A stretch of 64,000 nt of DNA from positions 15,872,001 to 15,936,000 of the forward strand of contig NW_020825288.1 of assembly GCF_003286085.1 (NCBI RefSeq). The letters run 5' to 3'. Source of the DNA: Drosophila persimilis (taxonomy: Eukaryota > Arthropoda > Insecta > Diptera > Drosophilidae). The notes under the pieces are model-generated. The model had not been told where the DNA came from. It ran no database searches and worked only from the letters and a program-made list of their open reading frames with translations. The position numbers and the translations under genes were made by a program. Positions 1 to 12,894 of the stretch are shown piece by piece. Position 1 is the stretch's first letter, and each line of letters starts with the position of its first letter.

Positions 1-2243
1 GAAGTGCTGGCGGTGGTCACTCCGGGGGTGCCAATAAGCAGCGGACTGGAGCCGGGGATCAGCAGAAGGCAACCTCAGCCACCATCGAGTCCAGTGCTGG
101 TAACATTATAACCCTCCGCAATCCCATGTTCCACCAGGGCAACGGCCCAGCAGCAGTCGCCGGCAGCATGATGCCCCCCAATCCGAATCCCATGCCAGCG
201 CCGGGTAAGTGAATCCCCAGCAACGCCTGAAGTATTTACAAACTTTCTGCATTTCGCAGCTCGAAACTTTGGCGGTGGCCTGCCCGCTGCTCCCCCACCG
301 ATGGGCGGCATGGATCCGCCTGCGGCGATTATTAAGAATGAGAACGGAATGTTCACCATACGCAACCCGGCCCTGCATCAGGCGGTCACCAATGGTCTGG
401 CCATGGGCGGCTTCCGTCAGTTCGGCAGCAATGTCAGCTACTACACGCCCCAGGAGGCGGCGGCCGAGGCAGCACGCGCCACACAGCAACAGCAACAGCA
501 GCAGCAGCAACAGCAGGCACCGGCATCCAGCCACAGCAGCAGCAGCAGCTCCTCGGTGGCAGCAGCTTCCAGCGATTTCTCATACTTCTCCAGTGGTTCT
601 GTTAGCGGCAGTGGCAGTGGCAGTGGTACCAACGGCAACGGGACGCACAACAATATCAGTATTAGCTGTACAAACGTTCCCCTGGGCAGTGGCAGCGGCA
701 GCAGCGGCTCCGGCAACAGCCCTGGACGTCTGATGGGCGAGGCGGCGGTCATCGCCCGTCCAAAACAGTCGCAGAAGTGTCTGTCCGCCATCGGCAGCGA
801 GCTGAAGCAAAAGACCAAAGACAGCCACTCGACAGGCGCCTCGTCGAGCCAATGGGCCAGCTATGGCCAGCCGCAGCAGCAGCAGCAGCCGGAGTACGGG
901 GCAGGCGTAGGCGCAGGACCAGGCGGTTCCGTGTTGCAGGAAAAGTACCAGCAGTCGAGCTATTACAACGGCTTCGATGTGTTCTCCGCGAGCCCCTCCC
1001 AGGTGCCGTGTGGCGGACAGAGCAGCGGACAAGGCGAATGCCACATGCATCACAGCTGTGGCGACGACTCTCCGCCGCCCACCATCACTGGTTTCAATTC
1101 CTACCTTGAGGGCATACCCAACACCGGGGTCATACGCTACGACGACGCCGCCTTCCTCAAGAACTTGATACCGGGACAGCATCTCAACAACGAGGTGTGT
1201 GCCGGCCATTGGTGGCCATCCTATGCCTCCTACGATCAAAACTTTCAGAGACAGATGGCATCCTATGCACATTACCATCACTACTATCAGAGTCATACTC
1301 AGCCTCAGACCCAGAGTCGTAGCCTTCGAGGCCACAGCACACACGTGCCCAAGCACTTGAAAAAGAACTTGTCACCATTATTATCTTCATTCTTCTCGTC
1401 TTGATCGATCAATATCGTACACGTTGCCACACACCACACTTGCATCGAATAAAATAAAAGAAACGGGCATTATAATGCTTTATTCTCTTGTTGCAACTCG
1501 TCGAAGAGGAGTGTGTGCTTTTTGAGATCCCTTAGATCCTTAGATACCATTTAAGACCTAAATTAGTGCCCCAAGATCTCAACCAGTGATCTCTTCCATT
1601 CGCAGGTCTCGATACACAACATCTCGGAGTCGAACTTCACGCGCAACAACACATCGCCAACGCCGCATCGCGTGGAGATCACCAGTGTGTTTGGCAACCG
1701 GGGACACTCTTCCAATGCCAATCCCTACGAGCAGCAGGCATCGCAGGCGGGGATCTCCTCCAGCGTCAACTACTGCGATAGCGTGGGTGCCGACTATGGC
1801 AGTGGTAAGCGATCAGATCAGATGGGAATGGAGAAAGAGAGGAAAACCTAAACCAATCCCCCCCCGTTGCAGATTCCCACATGTTTGTGCAAAGTGGCAT
1901 GATGCCGCGACTGTCACAGGCGGGTCCCGGTCCCGCTCCGGGTCCGGACTTTGTGTACGACTTTGAGACCGGGAGCCAGCAGTCGAAGCCAGCCAGCGTG
2001 GCCAGCGATCTGAACGAGTTCCTGCGCCGCAGTCCGCTCAGCCAGCGCACGTCGCCGTACAGTCCCGACGAGAATGCGGCTGCTCTGGAGACCTTTGTCC
2101 AGAACATGAATGCCCTGCAGATAGCGAGCGATGCCGAGCAGTGCTCGCGTCTGAACGGAACCGGGGGCGGCCCCAATGATGCACTCGTGGCGGATGCAAC
2201 AGCTGGAGGCGTAGCCGCCGCCGCCGCTGCCTCGTGGTGGTAA
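1..2243 (+). CDS. Gln/Ser-rich protein of unknown function, 3' part
   Basis: The gene enters from the left edge. The exons I infer are <1-204, 260-1194, 1606-1804 and 1873-2243, and reading frames agree across all three GT-AG junctions (phases 1, 0, 1). The protein is low in complexity: a poly-Gln run, poly-Ser, Gly-Ser repeats, Pro-rich stretches and a C-terminal Ala run ending in Trp-Trp. Two more conserved-looking pieces stand out. One is a short repeated motif of the form LRNPMFHQ / IRNPALHQ, in exons 1 and 2. The other is an acidic segment near the C-terminus (around DLNEFLRRSPLSQR). I do not recognise a catalytic domain and cannot name the gene. The composition suits a nuclear or RNA-associated scaffold, but that is a guess. 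Reading through the intron after 1194 gives a different C-terminus ending at 1404, followed by AATAAA at 1448. Confidence 0.8.
484..516 (+). repeat. CAG/CAA trinucleotide run (poly-Gln)
   Basis: Mixed CAG and CAA codons encode an uninterrupted run of about 11 glutamines in the Gln/Ser-rich gene. The mixture of codons lowers slippage compared with a pure CAG tract. Further CAG/AGC-rich stretches encode Ser and Gln downstream, at 530-555 and 873-890. Confidence 0.9.
1448..1453 (+). terminator. Candidate intronic polyadenylation signal
   Basis: AATAAA lies 44 bp after the stop codon (1402-1404) that ends the reading frame continued past the 1194 donor. It would serve a transcript that keeps the intron and ends early. 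The main 3' end probably uses AATAAA at 2502-2507. Confidence 0.45.
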
Positions 2244-2690
2244 ACACACAGCAACGGCAGGACCTGGAAGATGATGATCGCATGACAAACACAAAAACAA
2301 GAACCCAACGCATCCTTCACACCCATGCCAATGCCCACTCCCACGCCACGCCCCATTACGCAGACATTTCATTGATAAGACGTAAATTAAATTAAAGGAA
2401 ACGAACACGAAAAGCAGGAAACTGGAAACTGGAAACGCATCCAAGAAATGATTCAAAATGGCTTAAAAGTCAATTTCGATGTTTCAACAAAAAAGAGAAA
2501 AAATAAAAGAAAATTTACTTAGATGGAACTCTTGATCTACGCGAAGATGTGATAATAATTGGTTTTTATTTTTCCATTTTGAATTTTTAAATTTTTCAAT
2601 TTTTTGCTAGTAATTCTTTAAAAATCTCTTTATACTTAAATCCACAAACGGGATGTTACGAAGCTGCCAAAATACTTTACGGGCGCACAT
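2244..2690. other. Convergent 3' UTRs
   Basis: No coding sequence is seen. The interval holds the 3' UTR of the left-hand gene, with AATAAA at 2502-2507 on the plus strand. It also holds the 3' UTR of Memo, with TTTATT at about 2565-2570, which is AATAAA on the minus strand. The two transcripts converge and may overlap or nearly abut. Confidence 0.6.
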
Positions 2691-5466
2691 TCAAAACTCA
2701 AAGACAAGGGAGCCGGAGGCATAACTGACGCTGGAGTCCTCCATGTCCAGGCACTGACTGCTCTGGGCATACTGAAGAAACTTGAAGCTCATCTTGTCGT
2801 AGCCCTGATCCTGCAGGGCCTTGACGGCGCCCAGCATCACTCCGATGGGATGGCGGCCGCATATCGTATTGTTGTACTTCCTCAAGTACTCGGTGAACGC
2901 CGTGGGGCTGAGCGTCTCGATGAGGTCCATACCCTGCTTGTCCAGCTTCTCGATGGACTTGTGTATTTGGCCGCAGGAGCGATCGTAGTAGGTGTAGCTA
3001 AAGCGCTGACCCCAATGGCAGAAGTCGGAGGATATCACAAACAGGTTCGTGGGGTCCATAAAGTACGTGGACAGAAGGCTGCCGTACTGCGCCTCCTGCT
3101 CGGGATTGAGCGACCCCACCAGAATGGGCACAATAGTGAACTGGTCCTTGTAGCTGCAGCAAATACATTTCTTGATTAGCACACAACAGATATGCAAGTC
3201 TAGTCTTCGGCTTAGGCCGGAGAATCGAAGGGCGAGAAGGGCATCGATCGTAGCCTGGACAATACAAAGAGTTTTCCACTCCAAAAGCGGTTATATTCGA
3301 CAGGAAGAAGCACCATCTATGGTGAACGGACTTAACGGACTGAGAGCAACAGACAAAAGAGGATTCATTGATTCCTCTCCCTTCCAAGACCAGTATATGA
3401 TATGCAATCACTGCAGCAGCAAGTGGCCCAAGCGACACCAAGCCGAAGCCGTTTTACACGCAGATTAAAGACAGAAACGCCGCCCACCTTCCTCCCGAGC
3501 CTAGCCTAGAAGCCTATAATTATTGAACTCACTCCTCCATGACCTTGGCTATGTAGGGCAAATGCATCTCAATGGAGTGCTCGTCCTCGTCCGTCTTCAT
3601 GTCCATCCACGAGAACTGGCCCGTCTTTTCGAGCTCAGTGTTGACTGGAAAAACAGATGTAAAATAATGATTCCAGCGGCTGGCAGAGCACCGAAAACTC
3701 ACTCTGAATGTCAATTTTGAGATCGTAGAGAGGAGTCTTGTACTTTTTCGCCACGGACAGAGCACAGCCGCGCAGACGCACATGATGCGAGGGACCCAGA
3801 ATGAAGATGCGTTTTCTGCAAGCAAACAAAACCAATTAAAGATGCGGATCCTGCTGCTGCGGATGTGATTTCTTACACAACAACTGGACTGATCTGGCGA
3901 TAGGCAAAGGCTGAGCAGGCCCCACAGTAGGTATAGCCGGCATGTCTGCAATGGAAGTGAAGTGCCAAAAAATAGTCAAGTGGGACCCATCCCCTCCTCA
4001 ATGTTTGACTTAGACTCACGGTGCAATGATGGCACGGGCGGGGCCATGCGACAGCTCTGCGGCGCCCAGCCAGCGATCCAACTGCCTGGAGAGCTCGGAA
4101 CCTGCAAAACAAGTGAAACAGATTCAGTTGGCCTGGCGTTGCCTAGCAGCAAACAAACAATAAACTTCAACACTTCCTGTTCAGTGCTAGAGCAGAGCAG
4201 AACTCCTACAAAATAGCAGCGATTGAATATTCTCCTTAAATTTTAGTTACATATATTTTACGACATGGACATAGTAAAGGACAAACAGAGCGATGAGCTG
4301 CTAAAACGCATCCAAAACGAACTGACGGCCATTATAGCGGAAGAGTAAGTTTCCTTTCGTCAGTTTTCGTTGCCAGTTATTTGAGGTAAAGCGATATTCT
4401 CTCCATGGCAGGGCAAAAGATCCTGAACGAAAGTTGTCGTATGAAACACTGTTGAGGCCCAATCCACTGCCCATCTTTGGTGCCGGAAAGCAAGCAAACG
4501 GCAAGCCAAAGAAGACCGTGACATTCCCCAAACAGCCTGCACACAAGCGGGAGGCGGGGGCAAAGTCAGCAGAGGCACGCCTCGCTAGTGGTGATGCTCA
4601 GAGAAAGGAGTCGGATCCATCGACATCATCTTCTTCGGCGTCGCTCAAGGCTGCGCTCGCGACCGGCAAGTGGGATGTCCCGCCCACGGATCGCACTCTC
4701 CGAGCCGAGTTCATGGACTCGTCGGCGGCCAAGAGCATCGACGTAGACCTGCAGAAGGTGCAGCTAGAGCTGAAGCAAAGCTACGAGCTGTTCCAGGGCA
4801 TAGGCGAGAAGTTCCAGTCGATCAACTTCAGCGGCCTCAAGAGCCGCATACGCGACTTGCACCTGAACAGCTCTACCAACGAGATGGGCAAGATGGCCAC
4901 CAATGAGTTGCAGAAAGTGTTCGACGCCCACTACGTGAAGAATAGCCTGGACAAATTGACCACGGATGTGAGCCAAGGCTTCCGCCGCCACCCCGGGGAG
5001 TTTGGGGACATTCCGGAACTGAGTACGTTCTTCCAGGCCTGCACGCAGCTGGAGCACGGTTTGGACGCACTGAAGCAGCAGCGCCGGCGCAGCAACGAGC
5101 TGGAGAAGCGCCTCTGCTGGGCCACGGAAATTGCATACGATCGCATGGACGAGATACGCAATGCGGTCGGCACCAAGCCAGAATCCAATTTTTAAACTCC
5201 ATTTTACTCATTCGATGACGTTGGCCCCTGCGACATGATAACGTTATGAGCAATGTTCCTTTTCGTTCTTTATTTTATCAAAAAAAAATTAAATCAAATT
5301 CTTACATACGTGTACACAAGTCTCTGTATGTATGCAGTATATGTGTGAGAATATTCACACGCCCACATATGCAGGCTGACATATGAGTTTTGTTCCTCCC
5401 CATATTCCGTTACTGACCTGCATCCGTGTACCAACTGCCTGCGTGGGTTGCTCTTCTGGCTGACAT
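2691..5466 (-). CDS. Memo: Memo (MEMO1 family protein)
   Basis: The coding exons on the minus strand are 5418-5466, 4020-4101, 3877-3945, 3703-3815, 3533-3644 and 2691-3153. They total 888 nt (295 residues) with phases consistent at every junction. The protein matches human MEMO1 along its length. It starts with [13 protein letters not shown], then has [18 protein letters not shown], the GPSHHV segment, [36 protein letters not shown] and YAQSSQC. MEMO proteins resemble class III dioxygenases in fold and bind copper. In animals they act in ErbB2-linked cell motility and redox control. The tiny first exon lies more than 1.3 kb from the second and is easy to miss: its intron contains a whole gene on the opposite strand. 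The start is chosen because HAGSWY is the conserved family N-terminus. Confidence 0.93.
4265..5195 (+). CDS. Coiled-coil protein of unknown function, nested in the Memo intron
   Basis: There are two exons, 4265-4344 and 4412-5195, encoding 287 residues. The intron is 67 bp (GTAAGT...CAG), phase 2. The protein begins [20 protein letters not shown]. It then has a conserved-looking segment ([18 protein letters not shown]), a basic, low-complexity linker rich in Lys, Ala and Ser, and a charged, heptad-like C-terminal half ([14 protein letters not shown] through [16 protein letters not shown]). No enzyme motif is visible. The shape would suit a small structural subunit of a kinetochore, spindle or vesicle complex, but I cannot assign it to a family. 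The whole gene lies inside the first intron of Memo on the opposite strand, so its promoter sits in Memo intronic DNA around 4102-4264. Confidence 0.82.
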
Positions 5467-5664
5467 GTCGGCGATGTTATTCCAAGGAAAGGCTGCTTTA
5501 AATCAATTTCAGTAGTTTCTAATTTGTCTAGTGCTCTCCTCTCGCCGTTCTTGCCTTTCTTTGTGTTTTGCTTTGTTCCTCTTCTTTTCCTGCACAAATG
5601 AAATTGATGTCATCGATGTATCGCTGCAGTGCATTCCATTCCTCGCAGGCAGCAATCGAGTACT

Positions 5665-5672
5665 TATCGATA
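5665..5672. promoter_or_regulatory. DRE (TATCGATA) between Memo and CtBP
   Basis: A perfect palindromic TATCGATA lies about 200 bp upstream of the Memo start codon and upstream of the CtBP transcription unit. A second GGTATCG half-site follows within 20 bp. DREF and BEAF-32 bind this motif at housekeeping promoters in flies. Its position between divergent genes fits a shared promoter or boundary element. Confidence 0.55.
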
Positions 5673-8600
5673 CCCCGGTAGGTATCGTTTTACTTTGCCG
5701 CTTGGTGCCAGCTGCGTTCGGACCGCTTGAAAACCCAATTAAAACAATCAAATTAATTAAAATTAAGGTGTTTTCATTATTGTTACTATCGTTTTTACTT
5801 TGATTTGAGTTTGTTTATACGAAGGATTTATTTGAGTCACCATATTCCGTGTGAATGTGCGTGGGAGCGTCGACGCGCGAATGGCAACTCCGGTCAGAAG
5901 AGAATAATTTATGTGTGCAAGTGGAGAAGCAAATATATTATTCGTGTAAAATCTTGTGCAATTTAATAAATTAATTGTGATAAGTTGGATAAACAAATAT
6001 TCGCAGGTGTGTGTTCTATTTGGTCGAGCTCAAAGAGCGCATGCATTACAATACGCGGCAACGAGTAGCATCGCGGTAGCAAGTAGCATCGCGTCATTGC
6101 TGTACTAAAAACTAAAAATTGCCGTATTCGTATTCCGCCATTTTGAAAGCTGCGAGTGGAATTTGGACGCGTTGCTGGTAAAAAATTTGTTGAAAACTAT
6201 CTAAAAAGTGCCTATAATTAATGAAAAATAGATACAACTTGTGTATAAACATGGCCGCCAAGTGTTTCTACTCGAAAATAGTGTGTGGCATAGTGTTTGG
6301 CACGTGAATTTCGCCCAATTGCAAACTCGCAAAAAACGATAGTGCTGCGGACGCCGCCGTCGCCGCCACCACAAAGAAAAAGGAAAAAGCAATAAAATAA
6401 GCGAAAAATATGTGCGTCGCTGTTTAATAATACTATGATCTGATTTCTGCTGCATTTTCACGGATACCTATTTACTTGATTTGTCTTTTTGTTTGCCAGC
6501 AACTCAAGTATGCGTGTGTTTGCATTAACCCCTGTATTTGTATGCGTGTGAGTGTGTGTGCGCGATAAACGTGTACAAGAAAAATTTAAACGTGCAGAAT
6601 TCTGATGAATTTTAAAGCGGAACTATTTTGCGTGTGCATGTGTGTGTGTGAGTATGTACACGATACACACAACAACGTTGTTATAATTTAATGCACAGTT
6701 CTGTCGAGTAAGTGAGTGAGTGAGTGTGCGTGCCATAATATTCTCTGCAAAACATAAATAAAATTGTGCAATAATTTCCCATACGACTCGGCTTGACTCG
6801 CACACAGATACACATTCATTCGTACGATTGAAATATGCGTTTGTGTCTATTTCTTGTTTTTGCCTTCTGCCGCTGCCCCTGCGGCTGCCAGCGATTGCCT
6901 GCCCGCCTGCCCGCCTGCCTGCCTGCCGAGTGACAATATACACGCAAGGTTCACTGCGCAACGACACCTCCCCTTTCCCTGGCATGGTTATACAGAACCC
7001 ATACTACTGCAACATGCTGTCTCATCGTTGTTTTGCCGCCGCCACCGCATTTAGCGCGGGAGTCAGAGCGAGCCAGCCTGTAAACTAAAGCCAGTTCCTC
7101 CTCGGACTCCCGGGGCCGTGTTGACACATTTCTACGAGGTTTTTGGTCCTTTAAAGGGTGAAAGTGCCTCCTTGTTGGAGCAGCCCCCTCCCGTACTACT
7201 CGCTCCTGTGCCGCTTCTCGTTCAGCACTTGAAAATGACGAAGCGACCCGGCCCGAGCGACGCTTTAAAGCGCTTAAAGCGGGCCCGGCTCGGCCCTGCC
7301 CGGCCCCACTGTCGTTCTCGTGACGTGTGCGCATTAAAGTTTTATCTCTTCCCTCTTGAATGGTTTGGTTGGTTGGTCAGTCGGCACGCTGGGCGCTGAG
7401 TGGATGGATATAAATAGTTTTGCCTGCATATTGATTGGAAATCCATGGCTGCCGCTGGAAATACGTTTTCGCATTGTGTTTTGTTTATATGCGCATACAC
7501 ACATGCACGGATTTACACTCACACACAAAACACTCTGAAAATAACATCATAGAATGGGTCTGAAAAGGAATTCGATTTGATAAAGTTACTACTGTCAGTG
7601 TCCATAAATATTGTATGCACCCATCACCCACCTAAACCCCACCCCAACCCACCGCACAGTGTCACCCCTTCTTCTTTTCCATTCAAATTGAAGCTTGTTT
7701 CTAGTTTTATTACAATTTTTTCGCTTGTCGTGTTTTTGTCGTTGGTTTGCCCTTTCACTGTCCGACGTGCCTGTACCCATCTGACACACACGCACACACA
7801 CACGATTGTATGCACACACATGGAAAGGCAGACAGAGAAGAGCAACTCTACTTGTCCCCCGCCAGCCCCCCCGCTGCTTCGCCCACCCATATTTGCAACG
7901 GGAATATTGGTGATTTTCACGGATGCCACTTTATGCGGAATAGACAGATCGGCACAAAAATAAATGCTAGTGTTTATTATTGTTTTTTTTTTCATCATTA
8001 ACTGAAATAAAAAAATGTGCATCGTGTGAAAAATATTCATTTTTGACATGGAATACATGTCAGTTTGCGGTATTAGAGGAGAACAGTTAAATTTGATTGT
8101 TATGAACTTTTGCCCGCTGTTCTTTCCCTCTTCTTCGAAATGTGTCAATTAAATAGCTTGAAAAAAGCTAAACTGGCAACATTGGGGAATTTGTACAGTT
8201 ACAAACACATACAGAAATATCCCTTTGAGCATTTGCATTGTTCTGCCTGCCCTGCCGCCCGCTATTCTGCATCGAAAACAAAACTGTACATGCTGTTCCG
8301 TTTATTATCACTTGGCATAACACACAACATTTCCGTCTGGGCGAAGAGAGCTCTCGAAAGCGTTCCCCTCCCACCGACCATTTTCGGGCAATAATAAATT
8401 TGATTGTTGTGCTGCTGAAACAGTCCACCCCCAGTGCGCCCCCCCCTTCTCTAGTCCACCAATCCCCAGCTGTAGAAGATATTTATTGTCAATGCTAGTG
8501 CCCACTAACCCCCGCACTTGTCATGCCCCCTTCTCGTTCTCTCTCTTTCTCTTGTTATCATTTCGTTTTACTTTATTTTCGATGGGTGTTTTCCGTTTTG

Positions 8601-10580
8601 TTTGTTGCTGACTGCGCGCGTGAAAAAATGCACACCTGCCCAAAGAATTTCACACTCGCTGGCAAGCAGCACAGGCCACAGGCACATGGCGGGGGGAGGG
8701 GAGGGTAGGTAGAACAAAGCAAAGCGAAAGCAAGCCACCGAAATACCAAAATAGAAGCAAGCGTTTAAATTTAAATGTCTATGAAACAAATGCAAACAAA
8801 CACATACTACATTGGCACTGCTGGCTCTGTCTCTGTCTCTATGGCCTGTGCCGCCTTCGTATCGATCTGCGGGCCAATTGACCGACGCGGGTTTTCCCCT
8901 GTCCCGTGCCGTCTCGTCAGACAGCGGCCGCCGCACACACTTTCGGGCTGCTGTTCTGCCAAATGCTTTCCGAAACATCAGCAATTCGTAAGCGTGCGAG
9001 GGCTACACATATAAACTGTATTTTGTTTTATTTTTTGTGCCAGCTTGCAGTTTTTCGATTTGCGTCATTCGCAGACCAGAGTGCTCCTCGAATCAATATA
9101 AAAAAGACAAGACCGCAGCACACTAATGAAAAATTGGGCAATGTCAGTCCTACAGGCACAAATTAAGTGGCTTGTCCCCCCATAATGCTCCTACCAATCG
9201 TGCACTATACATAATCCCCATTTGGCAGCGGGAATAATGCCGGGACACCTGGCAGTTTTCAGCGGAAAAAGTGTGTTTGTTATTCAAATAAGGGGGAAAC
9301 CGGCATATATACATTTGTACATACGGTTGGTATTAGATGTTCGAGAACTTACGTTTCCACAGACGTTTCTATTGTTGATCAGGTGAAACACCTTTTCCTG
9401 TCGTCACATTATTCGCCACTTAATTTCGATCGATTTAAAATCTGAGAAGCTTGAGTGTAACTTTAATGCGCTAACAAAAAACTATAAATGTCGCCACGTT
9501 TTTACTCGTATCTGGAAATCGATTGCCATTAATTTATGATGCTATGCTGCTCTAGACTTTCCCCGACATTAAATGTTAAACATTTGTGCTCAATTAATTA
9601 TTTGTGGAGCGCACAAACATGGCAGCGAACCGCGTGGTAGCTTTTGGCGTCATTTTGTGAGCCGGCTTTAATGCATATGCATATGCATGAAACGGAAAGC
9701 AAAAAGAAGAAAAAGGCAGCAAAAAAAAACGCGGGAACGCAACGTCATGAGTAGAGGCAGAGGAGCAGCGCAGCACGAGCACCAGCAGAGGAAGCCGTTA
9801 ATTCGGGCAAAACAAGCTCCGCTCCGAGCTCCGAGGCCTTAAATCGTTGCAGTGCAGCGCAGTCCCCCGCCGCTTGGCATCGAATGCTTTCCGACGCAGT
9901 CGCAATGGCAGTTGCATTCGCACTGGCACTGGTGGTGGCAGGGGAGGGGTTAGCGGTTAGGGGCCTCCCCCTCAATTTCCTCTATATGCTAGCGTGTGTT
10001 GCAGCATCAGGACTTTAAAAATTTTCTCCCCAGCCCAACACAATATATTTCGGCACACAAATGCGCATGACTTATTTAAACGTGTTTTCTACGAACACAC
10101 ACACACATAGTACATGCCAACGCAAAAACATGAACGAACACGCACTCATACCAGCGTAGGGCAGAGCCGAGCTCGTGCTCGTGCTCCCGGCGGAATCGAA
10201 TCGAAACGAAACGAATGGTCCGTCGCTGGAGCCAGCAGCAGCAGCGCGTCGTTATTGTGGCATTAAGCCAACAAACAATTTAAGCGAACATGGCTTTTCC
10301 TGCCTGAAATTGTGGCAAAAAAAAAAGAAACACAACCAAGTGAAAATAAAGGCAGAGAGGAGGAAAGGAAAGGCAAGGAAAAAAAAACTCTGCCATTGAG
10401 CGTGTACGTTTGCTCCGCTCTGCCGCTCTGTTATCGTGCGTCGTCGTCTACTCCATTCGTGTTGATAAACCGGTTCCCGTCCCATTCCCAGTCCCAGTCC
10501 CAGTCCCAATCCCCGACCATAAAAGATATGTACACGGCCGCCGTCGTCATCGTTTGCTGGTTACTGGCGGCAGGCTGCTC

Positions 10581-10600
10581 CCCGGCCCGGCCCGGCCCGG
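10581..10600. repeat. GGCCC pentamer repeat
   Basis: Four copies of CCCGG/GGCCC make a very GC-rich tract in the CtBP 5' intronic region. A GGGAC repeat occurs at about 10898-10915. Neither is coding. Confidence 0.8.
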
Positions 10601-12391
10601 CTGCCGCTGCAGCCCGATGCGATACGATTTCTGTTTCTGTTGTTAGACAGCCGGCGGCTTGACTGGATCGGGTTCGGGCACTCGGCTTCGGCATCAGCTT
10701 CAGATTCAGGTAGCAACGCGTCATACACACTCAGAATGTATCTGTTAGATACGCGGCCGAGATTTACTGTACGCCGCTGCGGCGCTAGTGGTTGTTGGTG
10801 ATTTATAATGTCTCTCCTCTCCTCTCGCTTGCGTTTGCTTTCGCGTTCGATGTGATTTCCCATGTTGTTTGATTTGATATTTCTCTCGCTCTTGGACCGG
10901 GACGGGACGGGACGGTGCCTGCTGCCTCGCCTGAAGGCATCAACAGGTTTTATCGGCTGCGACGACTCGACTCCACACAACACATTCTCGCCGGAGAAAA
11001 CGAGTGCTTCTCCCACTGGCGGTGGCGGCAGCGTGGGCGCGCGCACATTGCTATTGCTGCATCCTGTGGCAGCAGCAGCCTCCTCTCTGCAATCGACCTG
11101 AAACCGGTTTTTGGCGCGCTTTAACAACTTTCAACTGACATTTTTCCCCATTTGTGCTGCGGGGTGTGGTGCGGTGCGGTGCAGTCCCGTCGACTCATCG
11201 ACTTTTCGTCTTTCTGCGGCGCAAACTTGTTTAAACGAAAGAAAAAAAAACAATTCCACCACCATTTCATTTCGGCATCAGTCGAAGTAGTCTCGGGTCG
11301 AAGTACATGCGTACGTACGCGCTCGTAAGTTCCATGCGGACTGTGGGGACAGTGCGTTTCGGCGGCATTAGGCCCCTCCGCGATTAATGGTTTGTTGTGG
11401 TTCTTGAGTTTCCGGACATATTGAAAGTGAATCGTTTAAATTGTGCCATCAAAAGGAGTATGGGTTGGGGGGCGGGGACTCAAATTAGTTCAGCTTCATG
11501 GAGTCTATCAAAAAAGAAGACAAATTCTTGATTCAGATATGCTCCTATGTATTATGTTTATCTAAAACAACCATTCGAAGTGGATCTGCCTCTTTTTGAA
11601 TGTTTCAATTAATATCTTAAATAAATAGCACTACTTCTGGCTTCCTCTGGTGATAATTCAGCAAATAATAATTGAAAATCCATTAACATGTTTTAAATAC
11701 TCGATTAGTGGAGCCCAATCAGCCCCATGCCCATAGATACAGAGGAACTGTTTAGAAATAAACAACAAACAAAAGACCTATGCGATGCGATGCGATGCGT
11801 CCACTTGACTTGCCTCCGGATCCACGTACTACATGTGGCATGCAGGGGTCGGGGTTGGGGTTGGGGAACGGTAGTCATGGGAGATACTATATATATTTTC
11901 TTTTTATTCATTGCTGTATGTCATAATTGCGTCGCTTATTTTTGTATTTCGGTTTGCGATTTAGCGAGCGCTCACTCGAGCGTTCTCTGCCCCGCGACCC
12001 CTCCCCCCCTTCCCGTTCCCCATAGCCCCCAACCGCTGGGGCCAACAGCCATAGAGCGTCGAGGTGGCTGTATCTGTGCTGGCTTTTCATTGTTGTTGTA
12101 GTTGTTGCCATTATTATTATTATTATTGTAGTCTCGTCGGTGGCGCATTTAAACGTATTTCATACTTTTGCACAATACGTGACACATGGCTGATGATGAG
12201 CCACAGTGCCAGTCTCTGGGGGCGGGGAGGCAGTGCGAGGGGGGAGAACATGGCTAAACATAGCCTATAGCCATAGAGAGACGGCAGTCATTGAGGGGCT
12301 TATCAATGTACATCGAAATATGTGTACTCTATAACTGTACAAAGAATACAGTATATACTAAATGTATATTTCCGCGCACAAACGATCACTC

Positions 12392-12417
12392 GAGAGAGAG
12401 AGAGAGAGAGAGAGAGA
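12392..12417. repeat. GA microsatellite
   Basis: About 13 GA dinucleotides in the CtBP 5' region. Besides being a microsatellite, such tracts are binding sites for GAGA factor (Trl) and CLAMP in flies, so a regulatory role is possible. Confidence 0.85.
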
Positions 12418-12881
12418 TGCCCTCTCACGGCTGTCAAAGTGTATTTTATTGTTCCGATTTGCATTGCTTATCGGACATCTCCGAGGCATCTGTGGCATCA
12501 GTGGGGAATCTACAAATGCAACTACAGTTGCTGTTCGAAATCCCCACTTCAAATGCCAGCAAAACCCAAAACTAGAACAAGGATCTTTTTTGTTTCTCTT
12601 ATGATATGGTACTCCCCTGATGGATCCCCGGTTTTAAGTAGAAATGGGTTAGGAGATACAACCAACCTATATATACTCCCACAATTTATTGTGGGTTGTC
12701 GGTCGGTCACATTGCCATCACGCTGGACTGAATGGGGGGCTCTGGTTCCACGTCAGATAACAAAGAAGTGCTGTTTCGCTGATAAGATACGAGGGACTGG
12801 GGCTGGGGTTCGAAGCTTCTGGCGGCTACACGTAATCCAAATCAACTCAATACCCGACAATATACAGAGGGTACAGTACAG

Positions 12882-12894
12882 TGGGGGGGGGGGG
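12882..12894. repeat. Poly-G run
   Basis: A run of 13 G residues flanked by GTACAGT on both sides (TACAGTACAGT before, TACAGTGTACA after). It is a mononucleotide repeat likely to be length-variable. Confidence 0.85.

Noticed and set aside
301-1404. A complete single-exon 367-residue gene
   Set aside because: The frame continues upstream through an acceptor at 258-259 and a donor at 1195 joins in phase to downstream exons, so it is an internal exon plus an intron extension.
6500-8200. Cys- or Pro-rich ORFs in the CtBP 5' region
   Set aside because: Their composition comes from CA/GT and CCTG simple repeats, and there is no homology or splice logic.
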